Of a stretch of 64,000 nt of DNA, positions 17,223-25,157 are shown piece after piece (the first letter of the stretch is position 1; each line of letters begins with the position of its first letter). The notes under the pieces are model-generated. The model searched no databases, was not told where the DNA came from, and worked only from the letters and a program-made list of their open reading frames with translations. The position numbers were made by a program, and so were the translations under genes. Source of the stretch: Scandinavium manionii (lineage in GTDB: Bacteria > Pseudomonadota > Gammaproteobacteria > Enterobacterales > Enterobacteriaceae); NCBI RefSeq assembly GCF_024764775.1, contig NZ_JALIGC010000039.1, positions 248,001 to 312,000 on the forward strand. Direction: 5' to 3'.

Positions 17223-18740
17223 ATGTGCGGTATTGTCGGTATCGCCGGTGTTATGCCGGTAAACCAGTCGATTTATGACGCGTTAACGGTGCTTCAGCAC
17301 CGTGGGCAGGATGCCGCGGGCATCATCACCATTGATGCAAACAACTGCTTCCGTTTGCGTAAAGCCAACGGCCTGGTGAGCGATGTGTTTGGCGCCGTGC
17401 ATATGCAGCGCCTGCAGGGCAATATGGGTATCGGCCACGTCCGTTACCCAACCGCCGGCAGCTCCAGCGCGTCTGAGGCTCAACCTTTCTACGTTAACTC
17501 ACCTTATGGCATCACCCTTGCGCACAACGGCAACTTGACCAACGCTCACGAGCTGCGCAAAAAGCTGTTCGAAGAAAAGCGCCGCCATATCAACACCACC
17601 TCCGATTCTGAAATTCTGCTGAACATCTTCGCCAGTGAGCTGGACAACTTCCGCCACTATCCGCTGGAAGCTGACAACATTTTCGCTGCGATTGCCGCGA
17701 CAAATCGTCAGATTCGCGGGGCGTATGCCTGTGTGGCGATGATTATCGGGCATGGCATGGTGGCTTTCCGCGACCCTAACGGCATTCGCCCGCTGGTGCT
17801 CGGCAAGCGCGATATCGGCGATGGTCGCACCGAATACATGGTGGCATCGGAAAGCGTCGCGCTCGATACGCTGGGCTTTGAATTCCTGCGTGACGTGGCG
17901 CCGGGTGAAGCAATTTACATCACCGAAAAAGGCCAGCTGTTCACCCGTCAGTGTGCTGACAACCCGGTGAGCAATCCGTGCCTGTTCGAATATGTTTACT
18001 TTGCTCGTCCGGACTCGTTCATCGACAAGATTTCCGTCTACAGTGCGCGCGTGAACATGGGCACTAAGCTCGGTGAGAAAATTGCCCGCGAGTGGGAAGA
18101 TCTGGATATCGACGTGGTTATCCCGATTCCGGAAACCTCTTGCGATATCGCGCTGGAAATTGCCCGCATTCTGAATAAACCGTACCGCCAGGGTTTTGTG
18201 AAAAACCGCTACGTGGGTCGTACGTTCATCATGCCAGGCCAGCAGCTGCGCCGTAAATCGGTGCGCCGTAAACTGAACGCCAACCGCGCAGAGTTCCGTG
18301 ATAAGAACGTGCTGCTGGTGGATGACTCCATCGTGCGTGGTACCACGTCAGAGCAGATCATCGAAATGGCGCGCGAAGCTGGTGCGAAGAAAGTATACCT
18401 GGCCTCTGCCGCACCGGAAATTCGTTTCCCGAATGTCTACGGAATCGATATGCCGAGCGCCACGGAGCTGATTGCTCACGGTCGGGAAGTGGATGAGATC
18501 CGCCAGATTATCGGCGCCGACGGTTTGATTTTCCAGGATCTGAACGATCTGATTGAAGCGGTTCGCGCTGAGAACCCGGATATTCAGCAGTTTGAATGCT
18601 CGGTATTCAACGGCGTGTACGTCACCAAAGACGTGAACCAGCAATATCTCGATTATCTCGACTCCCTGCGTAATGACGACAGCAAAGCACTTGCGCGTCA
18701 GAACGAAGTCGAAAGCCTTGAGATGCATAACGAAGGTTAA
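17223..18740 (+). CDS. purF: Amidophosphoribosyltransferase
   Basis: PurF makes 5-phosphoribosylamine from PRPP and glutamine, the first committed step of purine synthesis. The 505-residue enzyme starts MCGIVGIAG, where Cys2 becomes the N-terminal nucleophile of the glutaminase domain. The phosphoribosyltransferase domain carries the PRPP loop VLLVDDSIVRGTTSEQ near residue 365. ATG 17223 follows AACGAGGAAAATGACGT. It is controlled with cvpA by PurR. Confidence 0.99.
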   Translation: MCGIVGIAGVMPVNQSIYDALTVLQHRGQDAAGIITIDANNCFRLRKANGLVSDVFGAVHMQRLQGNMGIGHVRYPTAGSSSASEAQPFYVNSPYGITLAHNGNLTNAHELRKKLFEEKRRHINTTSDSEILLNIFASELDNFRHYPLEADNIFAAIAATNRQIRGAYACVAMIIGHGMVAFRDPNGIRPLVLGKRDIGDGRTEYMVASESVALDTLGFEFLRDVAPGEAIYITEKGQLFTRQCADNPVSNPCLFEYVYFARPDSFIDKISVYSARVNMGTKLGEKIAREWEDLDIDVVIPIPETSCDIALEIARILNKPYRQGFVKNRYVGRTFIMPGQQLRRKSVRRKLNANRAEFRDKNVLLVDDSIVRGTTSEQIIEMAREAGAKKVYLASAAPEIRFPNVYGIDMPSATELIAHGREVDEIRQIIGADGLIFQDLNDLIEAVRAENPDIQQFECSVFNGVYVTKDVNQQYLDYLDSLRNDDSKALARQNEVESLEMHNEG

Positions 18741-18748
18741 TCGTCTCC

Positions 18749-18780
18749 ACGCCCTCTCGTGCTGAGAGGGCGTCTTTCCT
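18749..18780 (+). terminator. Terminator after purF
   Basis: ACGCCCTCTC-GTGCT-GAGAGGGCGT (18749-18773) is a perfect 10-bp stem followed by CTTTCCTT, a modest T tract. It is 8 bp after the purF stop. Confidence 0.8.
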
Positions 18781-18837
18781 TGCAACTCCCTCTGAATTCC
18801 GGCAAAGTCAGGCCCAGTACGAAGACAGGGCGGAATC

Positions 18838-19410
18838 ATGAAACGACTCATTATTGGAATTTCCGGTGCCAGCGGCGCTATCTATGGCGTTCGGCTGTTG
18901 CAGGTGCTGCGCGATGTCGCAGAAGTGGAAACCCATTTGGTGATGAGTCAGGCCGCGCGACAGACGCTGTCCCTCGAAACCGATTTCTCTTTACGTGAAG
19001 TTCAGGCGCTCGCCAATGTCGTTCACGATGCGCGTGATATCGCCGCCAGCATCTCTTCAGGTTCGTTTAAAACCGACGGAATGGTTATCCTGCCATGCTC
19101 CATCAAAACGCTCTCAGGCATCGTCCACAGCTACACCGATGGTTTACTGACCCGCGCTGCTGATGTGGTGCTAAAAGAGCGCCGTCGCCTGGTGCTTTGC
19201 GTACGTGAAACACCGCTGCATCTGGGACATTTACGACTGATGACGCAGGCGGCGGAAATTGGCGCGATCATTATGCCGCCGGTTCCGGCGTTTTATCACC
19301 GGCCGCAAACGCTGGATGACGTGATTGATCAAACGGTTAATCGCGTATTGGATCAGTTTGATATCACCTTGCCAAAAGAGCTTTTCACCCGCTGGCAGGG
19401 CGCGGAATAG
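18838..19410 (+). CDS. ubiX: Flavin prenyltransferase UbiX
   Basis: UbiX prenylates FMN to give the cofactor used by UbiD, which decarboxylates 4-hydroxy-3-polyprenylbenzoate in ubiquinone synthesis. The 190-residue flavoprotein shows the N-terminal GISGASGAIYGVRLLQVL, the phosphate-binding SGSFKTDGMVILPCSIKTL and the C-terminal PPVPAFYHRPQTLDD. ATG 18838 follows GGGCGG. It lies between purF and argT and appears to be its own unit; no clear terminator separates it from the argT control region. Confidence 0.97.
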   Translation: MKRLIIGISGASGAIYGVRLLQVLRDVAEVETHLVMSQAARQTLSLETDFSLREVQALANVVHDARDIAASISSGSFKTDGMVILPCSIKTLSGIVHSYTDGLLTRAADVVLKERRRLVLCVRETPLHLGHLRLMTQAAEIGAIIMPPVPAFYHRPQTLDDVIDQTVNRVLDQFDITLPKELFTRWQGAE

Positions 19411-19411
19411 G

Positions 19412-19441
19412 CGCACTACGATAGTGCATCTTTTTGGTGCA
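19412..19441. promoter_or_regulatory. Two overlapping NtrC-type sites upstream of argT
   Basis: GCACT-ACGAT-AGTGC (19413-19427) and TGCATC-TTTTT-GGTGCA (19425-19441) both fit the NtrC dyad (GCACY-N5-RGTGC; TGCACC-N5-GGTGCA). Their centres are about 13 bp apart and they lie about 200 bp upstream of the argT sigma-54 promoter, a suitable enhancer position. Confidence 0.7.
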
Positions 19442-19614
19442 TGCGTGGTCGTCCGACGATTTTGCAATCCCGATCAAATCCTCAACATTTAATCCCTCTT
19501 TTCGCTGTTTAGCGCTGCGGTTTATCCGTTAGAGCTGTTATCTTTCAATTCCAAGACAACTCTGCAACTATTCATTAACACATTTAACGCTGTTTTTTTG
19601 AGCAGATGTTTAGG

Positions 19615-19630
19615 TGGCATAAAACGTGCA
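19615..19630 (+). promoter_or_regulatory. Sigma-54 promoter of argT
   Basis: TGGCATAAAACGTGCA matches the -24/-12 consensus TGGCACG-N4-TTGCA at the invariant GG and GC with correct spacing. The expected start site is about 12 bp downstream, giving a leader of about 60 nt before argT. It resembles the nitrogen-regulated argT promoter known in Salmonella. Confidence 0.85.
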
Positions 19631-19702
19631 GGGCAGTCTGGCAACACACAACACGATTGATTACATAACACGCAACTGCATCACGACACTTAAGGGTAAT
19701 GT

Positions 19703-20485
19703 ATGAAGAAGACGGTTCTGGCTCTCTCTTTAATGCTGGGGATCAGCAGTGCTTCCAGCGTATTTGCCGCGCTGCCGCAGACTGTTCGTATCGGTACTGA
19801 CGCCACTTACGCGCCGTTCTCATCCAAGGATGCGAAAGGGGATTTCGTCGGCTTTGATATCGATTTGGGTAACGAAATGTGCAAGCGCATGCAGGTGAAA
19901 TGTACCTGGGTTGGCATCGATTTTGACTCCCTGATTCCGTCCCTGAAGGCGAAGAAAATCGACGCCATCATCTCCTCTTTGTCGATCACCGATAAGCGCC
20001 AGCAGGAAATCGGTTTCTCTGACAAGTTGTACGCCGCTGACTCTCGCCTGATCGCCGCCAAAGGTTCTCCGATTGTCCCAACGCTTGATTCACTGAAAGG
20101 CAAACACGTGGGTGTGCTGCAAGGCTCTACTCAGGAAACCTATGCCAATGAAAACTGGCGTAGCAAAGGCATCGATGTGGTGGCCTATCAGAACCAGGAT
20201 CTTATCTATTCTGACCTCTCCGCAGGACGCCTCGACGCTGCCTTCCAGGACGAAGTCGCCGCCAGCGAAGGCTTCCTGAAACAGCCAGCCGGTAAAGATT
20301 ACGCCTTTGCGGGCCCGTCAGTTAAAGATAAGAAATACTTTGGCGATGGCACCGGCGTGGGTCTGCGTAAAGACGATACCGAGCTGAAAGCGGCCTTCGA
20401 CAAAGCACTCGACGGACTGCGTAAAGATGGTACCTACGACAAGATGGCGAAGAAGTATTTCGACTTCAACGTCTACGGTGACTAA
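19703..20485 (+). CDS. argT: Lysine/arginine/ornithine-binding periplasmic protein
   Basis: ArgT (LAO-binding protein) captures Lys, Arg and ornithine in the periplasm and delivers them to the HisQMP2 membrane complex. The 260-residue precursor has a signal peptide, MKKTVLALSLMLGISSASSVFA, of about 22 residues, cleaved before ALPQTVRIG. The SBP_bac_3 fold motifs include GTDATYAPFSSKDAKG, DAIISSLSITDKRQQ and LDAAFQDEVAASEGFL. It is a paralog of the adjacent hisJ, from a tandem duplication. ATG 19703 follows AAGGGTAATGT. The sigma-54 promoter and NtrC sites indicate induction under nitrogen limitation. Confidence 0.98.
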   Translation: MKKTVLALSLMLGISSASSVFAALPQTVRIGTDATYAPFSSKDAKGDFVGFDIDLGNEMCKRMQVKCTWVGIDFDSLIPSLKAKKIDAIISSLSITDKRQQEIGFSDKLYAADSRLIAAKGSPIVPTLDSLKGKHVGVLQGSTQETYANENWRSKGIDVVAYQNQDLIYSDLSAGRLDAAFQDEVAASEGFLKQPAGKDYAFAGPSVKDKKYFGDGTGVGLRKDDTELKAAFDKALDGLRKDGTYDKMAKKYFDFNVYGD

Positions 20486-20494
20486 GACTGCATT

Positions 20495-20515
20495 GGCCTG
20501 GGAAACCGGGCCTTT
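20495..20515 (+). terminator. Hairpin after argT
   Basis: GGCCTGG-GAAA-CCGGGCC (20495-20512) is a 7-bp stem with one T-G pair and a GAAA loop, followed by only TTT. It lies 9 bp after the argT stop and is probably a leaky terminator that lets some transcription reach hisJ. Confidence 0.6.
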
Positions 20516-20580
20516 CGGGCTGAACAGTTATCTATACATGTGTGGCATAACGACATAATGCTTATTTCTGGTGCAAGAAG

Positions 20581-20597
20581 TGCACCAAAATGGTGCG
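20581..20597. promoter_or_regulatory. NtrC-type site upstream of hisJ
   Basis: TGCACC-AAAAT-GGTGCG matches the NtrC consensus TGCACC-N5-GGTGCA at all but the last base. It is about 110 bp upstream of the predicted hisJ start site, a typical enhancer distance. Confidence 0.8.
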
Positions 20598-20676
20598 CAA
20601 TTGCATAGTTAAGCAATATTGATGCAAAAAATTGCGTATATGCCCCGATAACCTTTTGCCTTATCCGCATAAAAGG

Positions 20677-20692
20677 TGGCACGATAACTGTT
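20677..20692 (+). promoter_or_regulatory. Probable sigma-54 promoter of hisJQMP
   Basis: TGGCACGATAACTGTT has a perfect -24 element (TGGCACG) with a weaker -12 element (CTGT in place of TTGC) at the right spacing. With the NtrC site about 90 bp upstream it suggests nitrogen control of hisJQMP. Confidence 0.65.
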
Positions 20693-20740
20693 CTTGATAC
20701 TTCTGATTACCCGTTAAATGACAGTCTGTTGAGGATAGTT

Positions 20741-21523
20741 ATGAAAAAACTGGCGTTGTCTCTTTCTCTTGCGTTGGCACTTTCCAGCGTTTCTACGGTT
20801 TTCGCAGCCATTCCGTCGAAAGTTCGTATTGGCACAGATCCGACTTATGCCCCCTTCGAATCCAAGAATGCGCAGGGGGAGTTAGTTGGTTTTGACATCG
20901 ATCTGGCAAAAGAGCTGTGTAAGCGAATTAAAGCGCAATGTACCTTCGTTGAAAACCCGCTGGATGCACTGATTCCGTCTCTGCAGGCGAAGAAAATCGA
21001 CGCCATTATGTCCTCACTCTCCATTACGGAAAAACGCCAGCAGCAGATTGCCTTCACGGACAAACTCTATGCCGCAGATTCCCGCCTGGTGGTTAAAAAA
21101 GGCAGCCCGGTTACGCCGGATCTGAATACCCTGAAAGGCAAGCGTGTGGGCGTCCTGCAAGGCACCACGCAGGAAACATACGGTAATGAGCACTGGGCAC
21201 CAAAAGGCATCGAAATCGTCTCCTACCAGGGCCAGGATAATATCTATTCTGACCTGACGGCCGGACGTATTGATGCCGCATTCCAGGATGAAGTGGCGGC
21301 AAGCGAAGGCTTCCTCAAGCAGCCTGTCGGTAAAGATTATCAGTTTGGCGGCCCGTCCATTAAGGATGAAAAACTGTTCGGCGTCGGTACCGGTATGGGC
21401 CTGCGTAAAGAGGAGAACGAACTCCGTGTTGCCCTGAATAAAGCCTTTGCTGAGATGCGCGCTGACGGCACCTACGACAAGCTGGCGAAGAAGTATTTCG
21501 ATTTTAACGTATACGGCGAATAA
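20741..21523 (+). CDS. hisJ: Histidine-binding periplasmic protein
   Basis: HisJ binds L-histidine (and Arg less well) and docks with HisQMP2. The 260-residue precursor begins at ATG 20741, after a good GAGGATAGTT ribosome site. An in-frame upstream ATG at 20729 adds four residues and lacks this spacing. The signal peptide MKKLALSLSLALALSSVSTVFA (about 22 residues) precedes AIPSKVRIG. Motifs parallel ArgT: GTDPTYAPFESKNAQG, DAIMSSLSITEKRQQ and IDAAFQDEVAASEGFLKQ. It is the first gene of hisJQMP and is followed by a strong intercistronic hairpin. Confidence 0.98.
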   Translation: MKKLALSLSLALALSSVSTVFAAIPSKVRIGTDPTYAPFESKNAQGELVGFDIDLAKELCKRIKAQCTFVENPLDALIPSLQAKKIDAIMSSLSITEKRQQQIAFTDKLYAADSRLVVKKGSPVTPDLNTLKGKRVGVLQGTTQETYGNEHWAPKGIEIVSYQGQDNIYSDLTAGRIDAAFQDEVAASEGFLKQPVGKDYQFGGPSIKDEKLFGVGTGMGLRKEENELRVALNKAFAEMRADGTYDKLAKKYFDFNVYGE

Positions 21524-21531
21524 TCGCTGTT

Positions 21532-21570
21532 TGCGCCGCTGACCCCGACGTTCCCGGGGCCAGCGGCGCA
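21532..21570 (+). repeat. GC-rich intercistronic hairpin between hisJ and hisQ
   Basis: TGCGCCGCTG (21532-21541) pairs perfectly with CAGCGGCGCA (21561-21570). The inner arms CCCCG and CGGGG (21543-21559) extend it, leaving an ACGTTCC loop. There is no T tract. In Salmonella this gap holds a REP element that protects upstream hisJ mRNA; this different hairpin probably does the same job. Confidence 0.8.
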
Positions 21571-21590
21571 GGACTGACAGGACAGGCTCA

Positions 21591-22277
21591 ATGCTGTACG
21601 GGTTTTCACAAGTGATATTTCAGGGGGCCCTGGTCACCCTTGAGCTGGCCCTCAGCTCCGTAGTGCTGGCCGTGCTTATCGGTCTGGCAGGCGCTGCGGG
21701 CAAACTTTCCGGCAATCGTGCAGTGGCGCTGATTTTTGAAGGCTATACCACGTTAATTCGTGGCGTGCCGGATCTGGTGCTGATGCTGCTGATTTTCTAC
21801 GGTCTGCAAATTGTACTCAACAGCATTACCGATGCGCTGGGCGTGGCACAGTTTGATATCGACCCGATGATTGCCGGTATCATTACCCTTGGTTTTATCT
21901 ACGGAGCCTACTTCACCGAAACTTTCCGCGGCGCGTTTCTGGCTGTACCCAGAGGCCATATTGAAGCGGCGACCGCCTTCGGCTTTACCAGCCGTCAGAC
22001 GTTTGTGCGTATTCTGTTTCCGGCAATGATGCGGTTTGCACTACCGGGGATTGGCAACAACTGGCAGGTTATCCTCAAAGCGACAGCCCTGGTGTCCTTG
22101 CTGGGTCTGGAAGATGTGGTGAAAGCGACGCAGCTTGCCGGGAAAAGTACCTGGGAGCCGTTCTACTTCGCCATTGTCTGCGGACTGATTTATCTGGTAT
22201 TCACGACGGTATCCAATGGAGTGCTGCTTCTGCTCGAGCGTCGTTATTCCGTGGGTGTGAAGAGGGCTGACCTGTGA
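21591..22277 (+). CDS. hisQ: Histidine/LAO ABC transporter permease HisQ
   Basis: One of two membrane subunits of the HisQMP2 importer. The 228-residue protein has about five transmembrane segments (for example LYGFSQVIFQGALVTLELAL and IAGIITLGFIYGAYFTETFR). The polar amino-acid permease EAA-type coupling loop is at HIEAATAFGFTSRQTFVRI. ATG 21591 follows GACAGGCTCA. Its stop overlaps the hisM GTG start by 4 bp (GTGA). Confidence 0.97.
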   Translation: MLYGFSQVIFQGALVTLELALSSVVLAVLIGLAGAAGKLSGNRAVALIFEGYTTLIRGVPDLVLMLLIFYGLQIVLNSITDALGVAQFDIDPMIAGIITLGFIYGAYFTETFRGAFLAVPRGHIEAATAFGFTSRQTFVRILFPAMMRFALPGIGNNWQVILKATALVSLLGLEDVVKATQLAGKSTWEPFYFAIVCGLIYLVFTTVSNGVLLLLERRYSVGVKRADL

Positions 22278-22990
22278 TTGATATTATTCACGAATACTGG
22301 AAGTCCCTGCTGTGGACCGACGGTTACCGTATGACTGGCGTGGCGATCACCCTTTGGCTGCTGATCTCTTCAGTGCTGATGGGCGGCATTCTGGCGGTGT
22401 TTTTGGCGATCGGTCGCGTATCCAGCAATAAATTCATTCAGTTTCCAATTTGGCTGTTCACTTACATTTTCCGCGGTACACCGCTGTATGTGCAGCTACT
22501 GGTGTTTTACTCCGGGATGTACACACTCGAGATTGTTAAAGGCACCGAACTACTGAACGCCTTTTTCCGTAGCGGACTGAACTGTACGGTACTGGCGCTG
22601 ACGCTCAACACCTGTGCGTACACCACGGAAATTTTTGCCGGGGCCATTCGCTCTGTGCCAGCGGGAGAAGTGGAAGCCGCGCGCGCCTACGGTTTTTCCG
22701 GCGTGAAGCTTTATCGCTGCATCATTTTACCGTCGGCGCTGCGTATCGCGCTCCCGGCCTACAGCAACGAAGTGATTTTGATGCTGCACTCCACGGCGCT
22801 GGCGTTTACGGCCACGGTGCCGGATTTGCTGAAAATCGCCCGTGATATTAACTCTGCCACTTACCAGCCGTTTACCGCGTTTGGGATTGCGGCGGTGCTG
22901 TATCTGATTATCTCTTATGTGCTGATTAGCCTGTTCCGCAAGGCGGAAAAACGCTGGCTGCAACATGTGAAACCCTCTTCGACACACTGA
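22274..22990 (+). CDS. hisM: Histidine/LAO ABC transporter permease HisM
   Basis: The second membrane subunit, 238 residues, forming a heterodimer with HisQ. The start is GTG 22274 inside the hisQ stop, so translation is coupled. Hydrophobic helices include MTGVAITLWLLISSVLMGGI and LYLIISYVLISLF. The coupling loop reads EVEAARAYGFSGVKLYRCI. hisP begins 8 bp after its stop. Confidence 0.97.
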   Translation: MIDIIHEYWKSLLWTDGYRMTGVAITLWLLISSVLMGGILAVFLAIGRVSSNKFIQFPIWLFTYIFRGTPLYVQLLVFYSGMYTLEIVKGTELLNAFFRSGLNCTVLALTLNTCAYTTEIFAGAIRSVPAGEVEAARAYGFSGVKLYRCIILPSALRIALPAYSNEVILMLHSTALAFTATVPDLLKIARDINSATYQPFTAFGIAAVLYLIISYVLISLFRKAEKRWLQHVKPSSTH

Positions 22991-22997
22991 GAACATC

Positions 22998-23771
22998 ATG
23001 CCTGACAATAAATTAAACGTTATCGACCTGCACAAGCGCTACGGCGAACATGAAGTGCTGAAAGGGGTGTCACTGAAGGCCAACGCCGGTGATGTTATCA
23101 GTATTATTGGCTCGTCTGGCTCCGGGAAAAGTACCTTCCTGCGTTGCATTAACTTCCTCGAAAAGCCAAGCGAAGGGAATATTGTGGTCAGCGGGCAGAA
23201 TATCGGCCTGGTGCGTGATAAAGACGGTCAGCTGAAAGTGGCGGATAAAAACCAGCTACGCCTGCTGCGTACGCGTTTGACTATGGTGTTCCAGCACTTC
23301 AACTTGTGGAGCCACATGACGGTGCTGGAAAACGTCATGGAAGCACCGATTCAGGTTCTCGGTCTCAGCAAGCAGGAAGCGCGCGAACGTGCGGTGAAAT
23401 ATCTCGCGAAAGTGGGAATCGACGAGCGCCAGCAGATTAAATATCCGGTTCACCTTTCCGGCGGCCAGCAGCAGCGTGTGTCTATTGCCCGTGCGCTGGC
23501 GATGGAACCGGAAGTGCTGTTGTTTGATGAACCGACGTCAGCCCTTGACCCGGAACTTGTCGGCGAAGTGCTGCGCATCATGCAGAAACTGGCGGAAGAG
23601 GGGAAAACCATGGTGGTGGTGACGCATGAAATGGGCTTTGCCCGCGATGTGTCTTCCCACGTGATTTTCCTGCATCAGGGCCTGATTGAAGAAGAAGGCC
23701 ATCCGGATGATGTCTTCGGAAGCCCGAAAAGCCCACGCCTGCAGCAGTTTCTGAAAGGTTCGTTAAAATAA
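22998..23771 (+). CDS. hisP: Histidine/LAO ABC transporter ATPase HisP
   Basis: The ATP-hydrolysing subunit that powers import by HisQM. The 257-residue protein has Walker A IIGSSGSGKSTFL (36-48), the signature LSGGQQQRVSIARAL, Walker B EVLLFDEPTSALDPE and the switch His in VVTHEMGFARD. It matches E. coli and Salmonella HisP across its length. It is the last gene of hisJQMP, and a convergent terminator follows. Confidence 0.98.
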   Translation: MPDNKLNVIDLHKRYGEHEVLKGVSLKANAGDVISIIGSSGSGKSTFLRCINFLEKPSEGNIVVSGQNIGLVRDKDGQLKVADKNQLRLLRTRLTMVFQHFNLWSHMTVLENVMEAPIQVLGLSKQEARERAVKYLAKVGIDERQQIKYPVHLSGGQQQRVSIARALAMEPEVLLFDEPTSALDPELVGEVLRIMQKLAEEGKTMVVVTHEMGFARDVSSHVIFLHQGLIEEEGHPDDVFGSPKSPRLQQFLKGSLK

Positions 23772-23776
23772 ACTAT

Positions 23777-23804
23777 TTCCCCTCGTCCAGTGCGACGAGG
23801 GGAA
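23777..23804. terminator. Convergent terminator between hisP and the GNAT gene
   Basis: TTCCCCTCGTC-CAGTGC-GACGAGGGGAA (23777-23804) is a perfect 11-bp stem lying in the 36 bp between two converging stop codons. T-rich sequence follows on the minus-strand side. It probably acts in both directions. Confidence 0.8.
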
Positions 23805-23807
23805 TAC

Positions 23808-24302
23808 TCACCGCTCTAGCCGATACACCCAATCGTCGTACAGCTCGCCGTTAATCTCGAAGGCCTTTTCCAGTACCTGCGTGCGTAGAAACCCAAGCTT
23901 TTCCAGCAACCGCACCGACCCGGCGTTATCTGCCAGCACCCAGGCGTTAATCGCCTGCAGGCCGAGCTTGGAAAAACCATATTCGCAAATGGCCGTCAGG
24001 ACCTCCTGGGCGTATCCTTTGCCCTGTGCCTGAGGCAGCAATGCGTAACCGATATCCGCTTCCAGAGCGTTATGCGTGCTAACCTGCAGCCCGATATCAC
24101 CCACGCATTCTCCTTCGCGTTCATATATCGCGAATACATTACCTGAAAGCCGTGAACTGAATTTCAGACGCAGTTCTGCTTCTGAGAGCGGCACTCCCAT
24201 AAAGCGCATTACCTGCGGGTTAGTGCGCAGAGCCAGAAAACAGGGCCAGTCATTTTCAGACAGCGGGGAAAGTCTCAGGCGCGAAGTAAGCAATGCTGGC
24301 AT
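23808..24302 (-). CDS. GNAT-family acetyltransferase (RimJ/RimL-like)
   Basis: A 164-residue GCN5-related N-acetyltransferase of the Acetyltransf_3 type. It begins LLTSRLRLSPLSENDW, as RimJ-like proteins do. The acetyl-CoA-binding motif A is seen in IGYALLPQAQGKGYAQEVL (Q-x-x-G-x-G/A). Motif B-like sequence follows in AWVLADNAGSVRLLEKLGF. ATG 24302 follows AGGAGACACC. It starts 12 bp after the HTH gene stop on the same strand, so the two are probably cotranscribed. The acceptor could be a ribosomal protein, small molecule or tRNA, and the context (small HicA-like gene plus HTH gene) leaves a toxin-like role possible but unproven. Confidence 0.85.
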   Translation of the reverse strand: MPALLTSRLRLSPLSENDWPCFLALRTNPQVMRFMGVPLSEAELRLKFSSRLSGNVFAIYEREGECVGDIGLQVSTHNALEADIGYALLPQAQGKGYAQEVLTAICEYGFSKLGLQAINAWVLADNAGSVRLLEKLGFLRTQVLEKAFEINGELYDDWVYRLER

Positions 24303-24314
24303 GGTGTCTCCTGA

Positions 24315-24875
24315 TTATTGAGGCGTTGATGCAGCACCTTTGTGTTCCAGCTGGTGCAGATAATGCATCACCGTGCCTTTTTCGAGTGAAGAACGAAGCT
24401 GTAAGGCCAGGTTCATACTATCGAGAATGTGTGCATTGGCAATAAGCGGTGAGTCCGGCGGAATGCGTCCTTCACTCGCCAGCCAGTCAACAACTGTGCG
24501 CCAGTGCCAGAGCGGGGAGTTACCCTTAACACGCTGTACCGGGCCAGGAAACTGACGTGAGCCTCTGGCGCCATCTTTGAGCAAAGCGATGGCCTGGCGA
24601 GTGAGGCCGGTCAGTTCAGCGATATCGCTTAATCCGACCAGCGTAGAGTCGACGGATTCGACTCGTGCGCCAATTCCTGCTGATTCGATATCATTGACTG
24701 CGGAAAGTACGGCCTGCGCCAGGCTTGGTGCATCGCGATCGAATTCAAGATACACGGCGGTGCCGTAAAAACAGACCAGGGCATCATTGCAGCCCGCAGT
24801 AAAAAGGCGGTCTTCCAGCGCGGTGGTATCTGATGTGACGCCTGACAGCGTCAGGGTAAAATTGAAAAGTGACAT
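24315..24875 (-). CDS. HTH DNA-binding protein with a conserved N-terminal domain (candidate antitoxin/regulator)
   Basis: A 186-residue protein. Residues 1-75 form a small alpha/beta domain (FNFTLTLSGVTSDTTALEDR, then GCNDALVCFYGTAVYLEFDR and ESAGIGARVESV). This N-terminal domain occurs in other bacterial HTH proteins as far as I recall; I cannot name it. Residues about 78-135 form an AlpA/excisionase-like helix-turn-helix (VGLSDIAELTGLTRQAIALL, with FPGPVQRVKGNSPLWHW as the wing, and TVVDWL after). The start ATG 24875 follows AAGGAG. It is 34 bp downstream of the HicA-like gene and 12 bp upstream of the GNAT gene. A regulator or antitoxin role is inferred from layout. Confidence 0.7.
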   Translation of the reverse strand: MSLFNFTLTLSGVTSDTTALEDRLFTAGCNDALVCFYGTAVYLEFDRDAPSLAQAVLSAVNDIESAGIGARVESVDSTLVGLSDIAELTGLTRQAIALLKDGARGSRQFPGPVQRVKGNSPLWHWRTVVDWLASEGRIPPDSPLIANAHILDSMNLALQLRSSLEKGTVMHYLHQLEHKGAASTPQ

Positions 24876-24909
24876 GGTGACTCCTTGTTCCAGATAATCC
24901 AGTCATCCC

Positions 24910-25143
24910 TCACGCAGTCAGTGGAGTACAGCTATCCACTTTTCTGACGATTTGCCTGGCATGATTTTGCGGGCTGCCGGGCGTCGACCAGATGCTCATC
25001 ATATGTTGTCGGTGCTCGGGTATTCCGCATTTCAACCGACCATAACAGTGCGAGCTGTTACCACCCGGTGTAAATACCCAACCTTTTAACTCGGCATAAC
25101 GGATTGCGGCCCGTATATGCTTGTCAGGATGTTCCTTCATCAT
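24910..25143 (-). CDS. Small HicA-like protein (candidate toxin)
   Basis: A 77-residue basic protein. I place the start at ATG 25143, after AGGACAACAA; the frame is open to 25179, but the -35/-10 promoter lies there. The sequence IRAAIRYAELKGWVFTPGGN followed by SSHCYGRLKC resembles HicA mRNA interferases (helix, then G-W, then a G/S-S-H motif with His32 in the position of the catalytic His, then basic strands). The C-terminal part (PGSPQNHARQIVRKVD) fits the last helix. HicA normally pairs with HicB, but here the partner is the HTH protein downstream. The family match is by eye and remote. Confidence 0.55.
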   Translation of the reverse strand: MMKEHPDKHIRAAIRYAELKGWVFTPGGNSSHCYGRLKCGIPEHRQHMMSIWSTPGSPQNHARQIVRKVDSCTPLTA

Positions 25144-25157
25144 TTGTTGTCCTGTGC

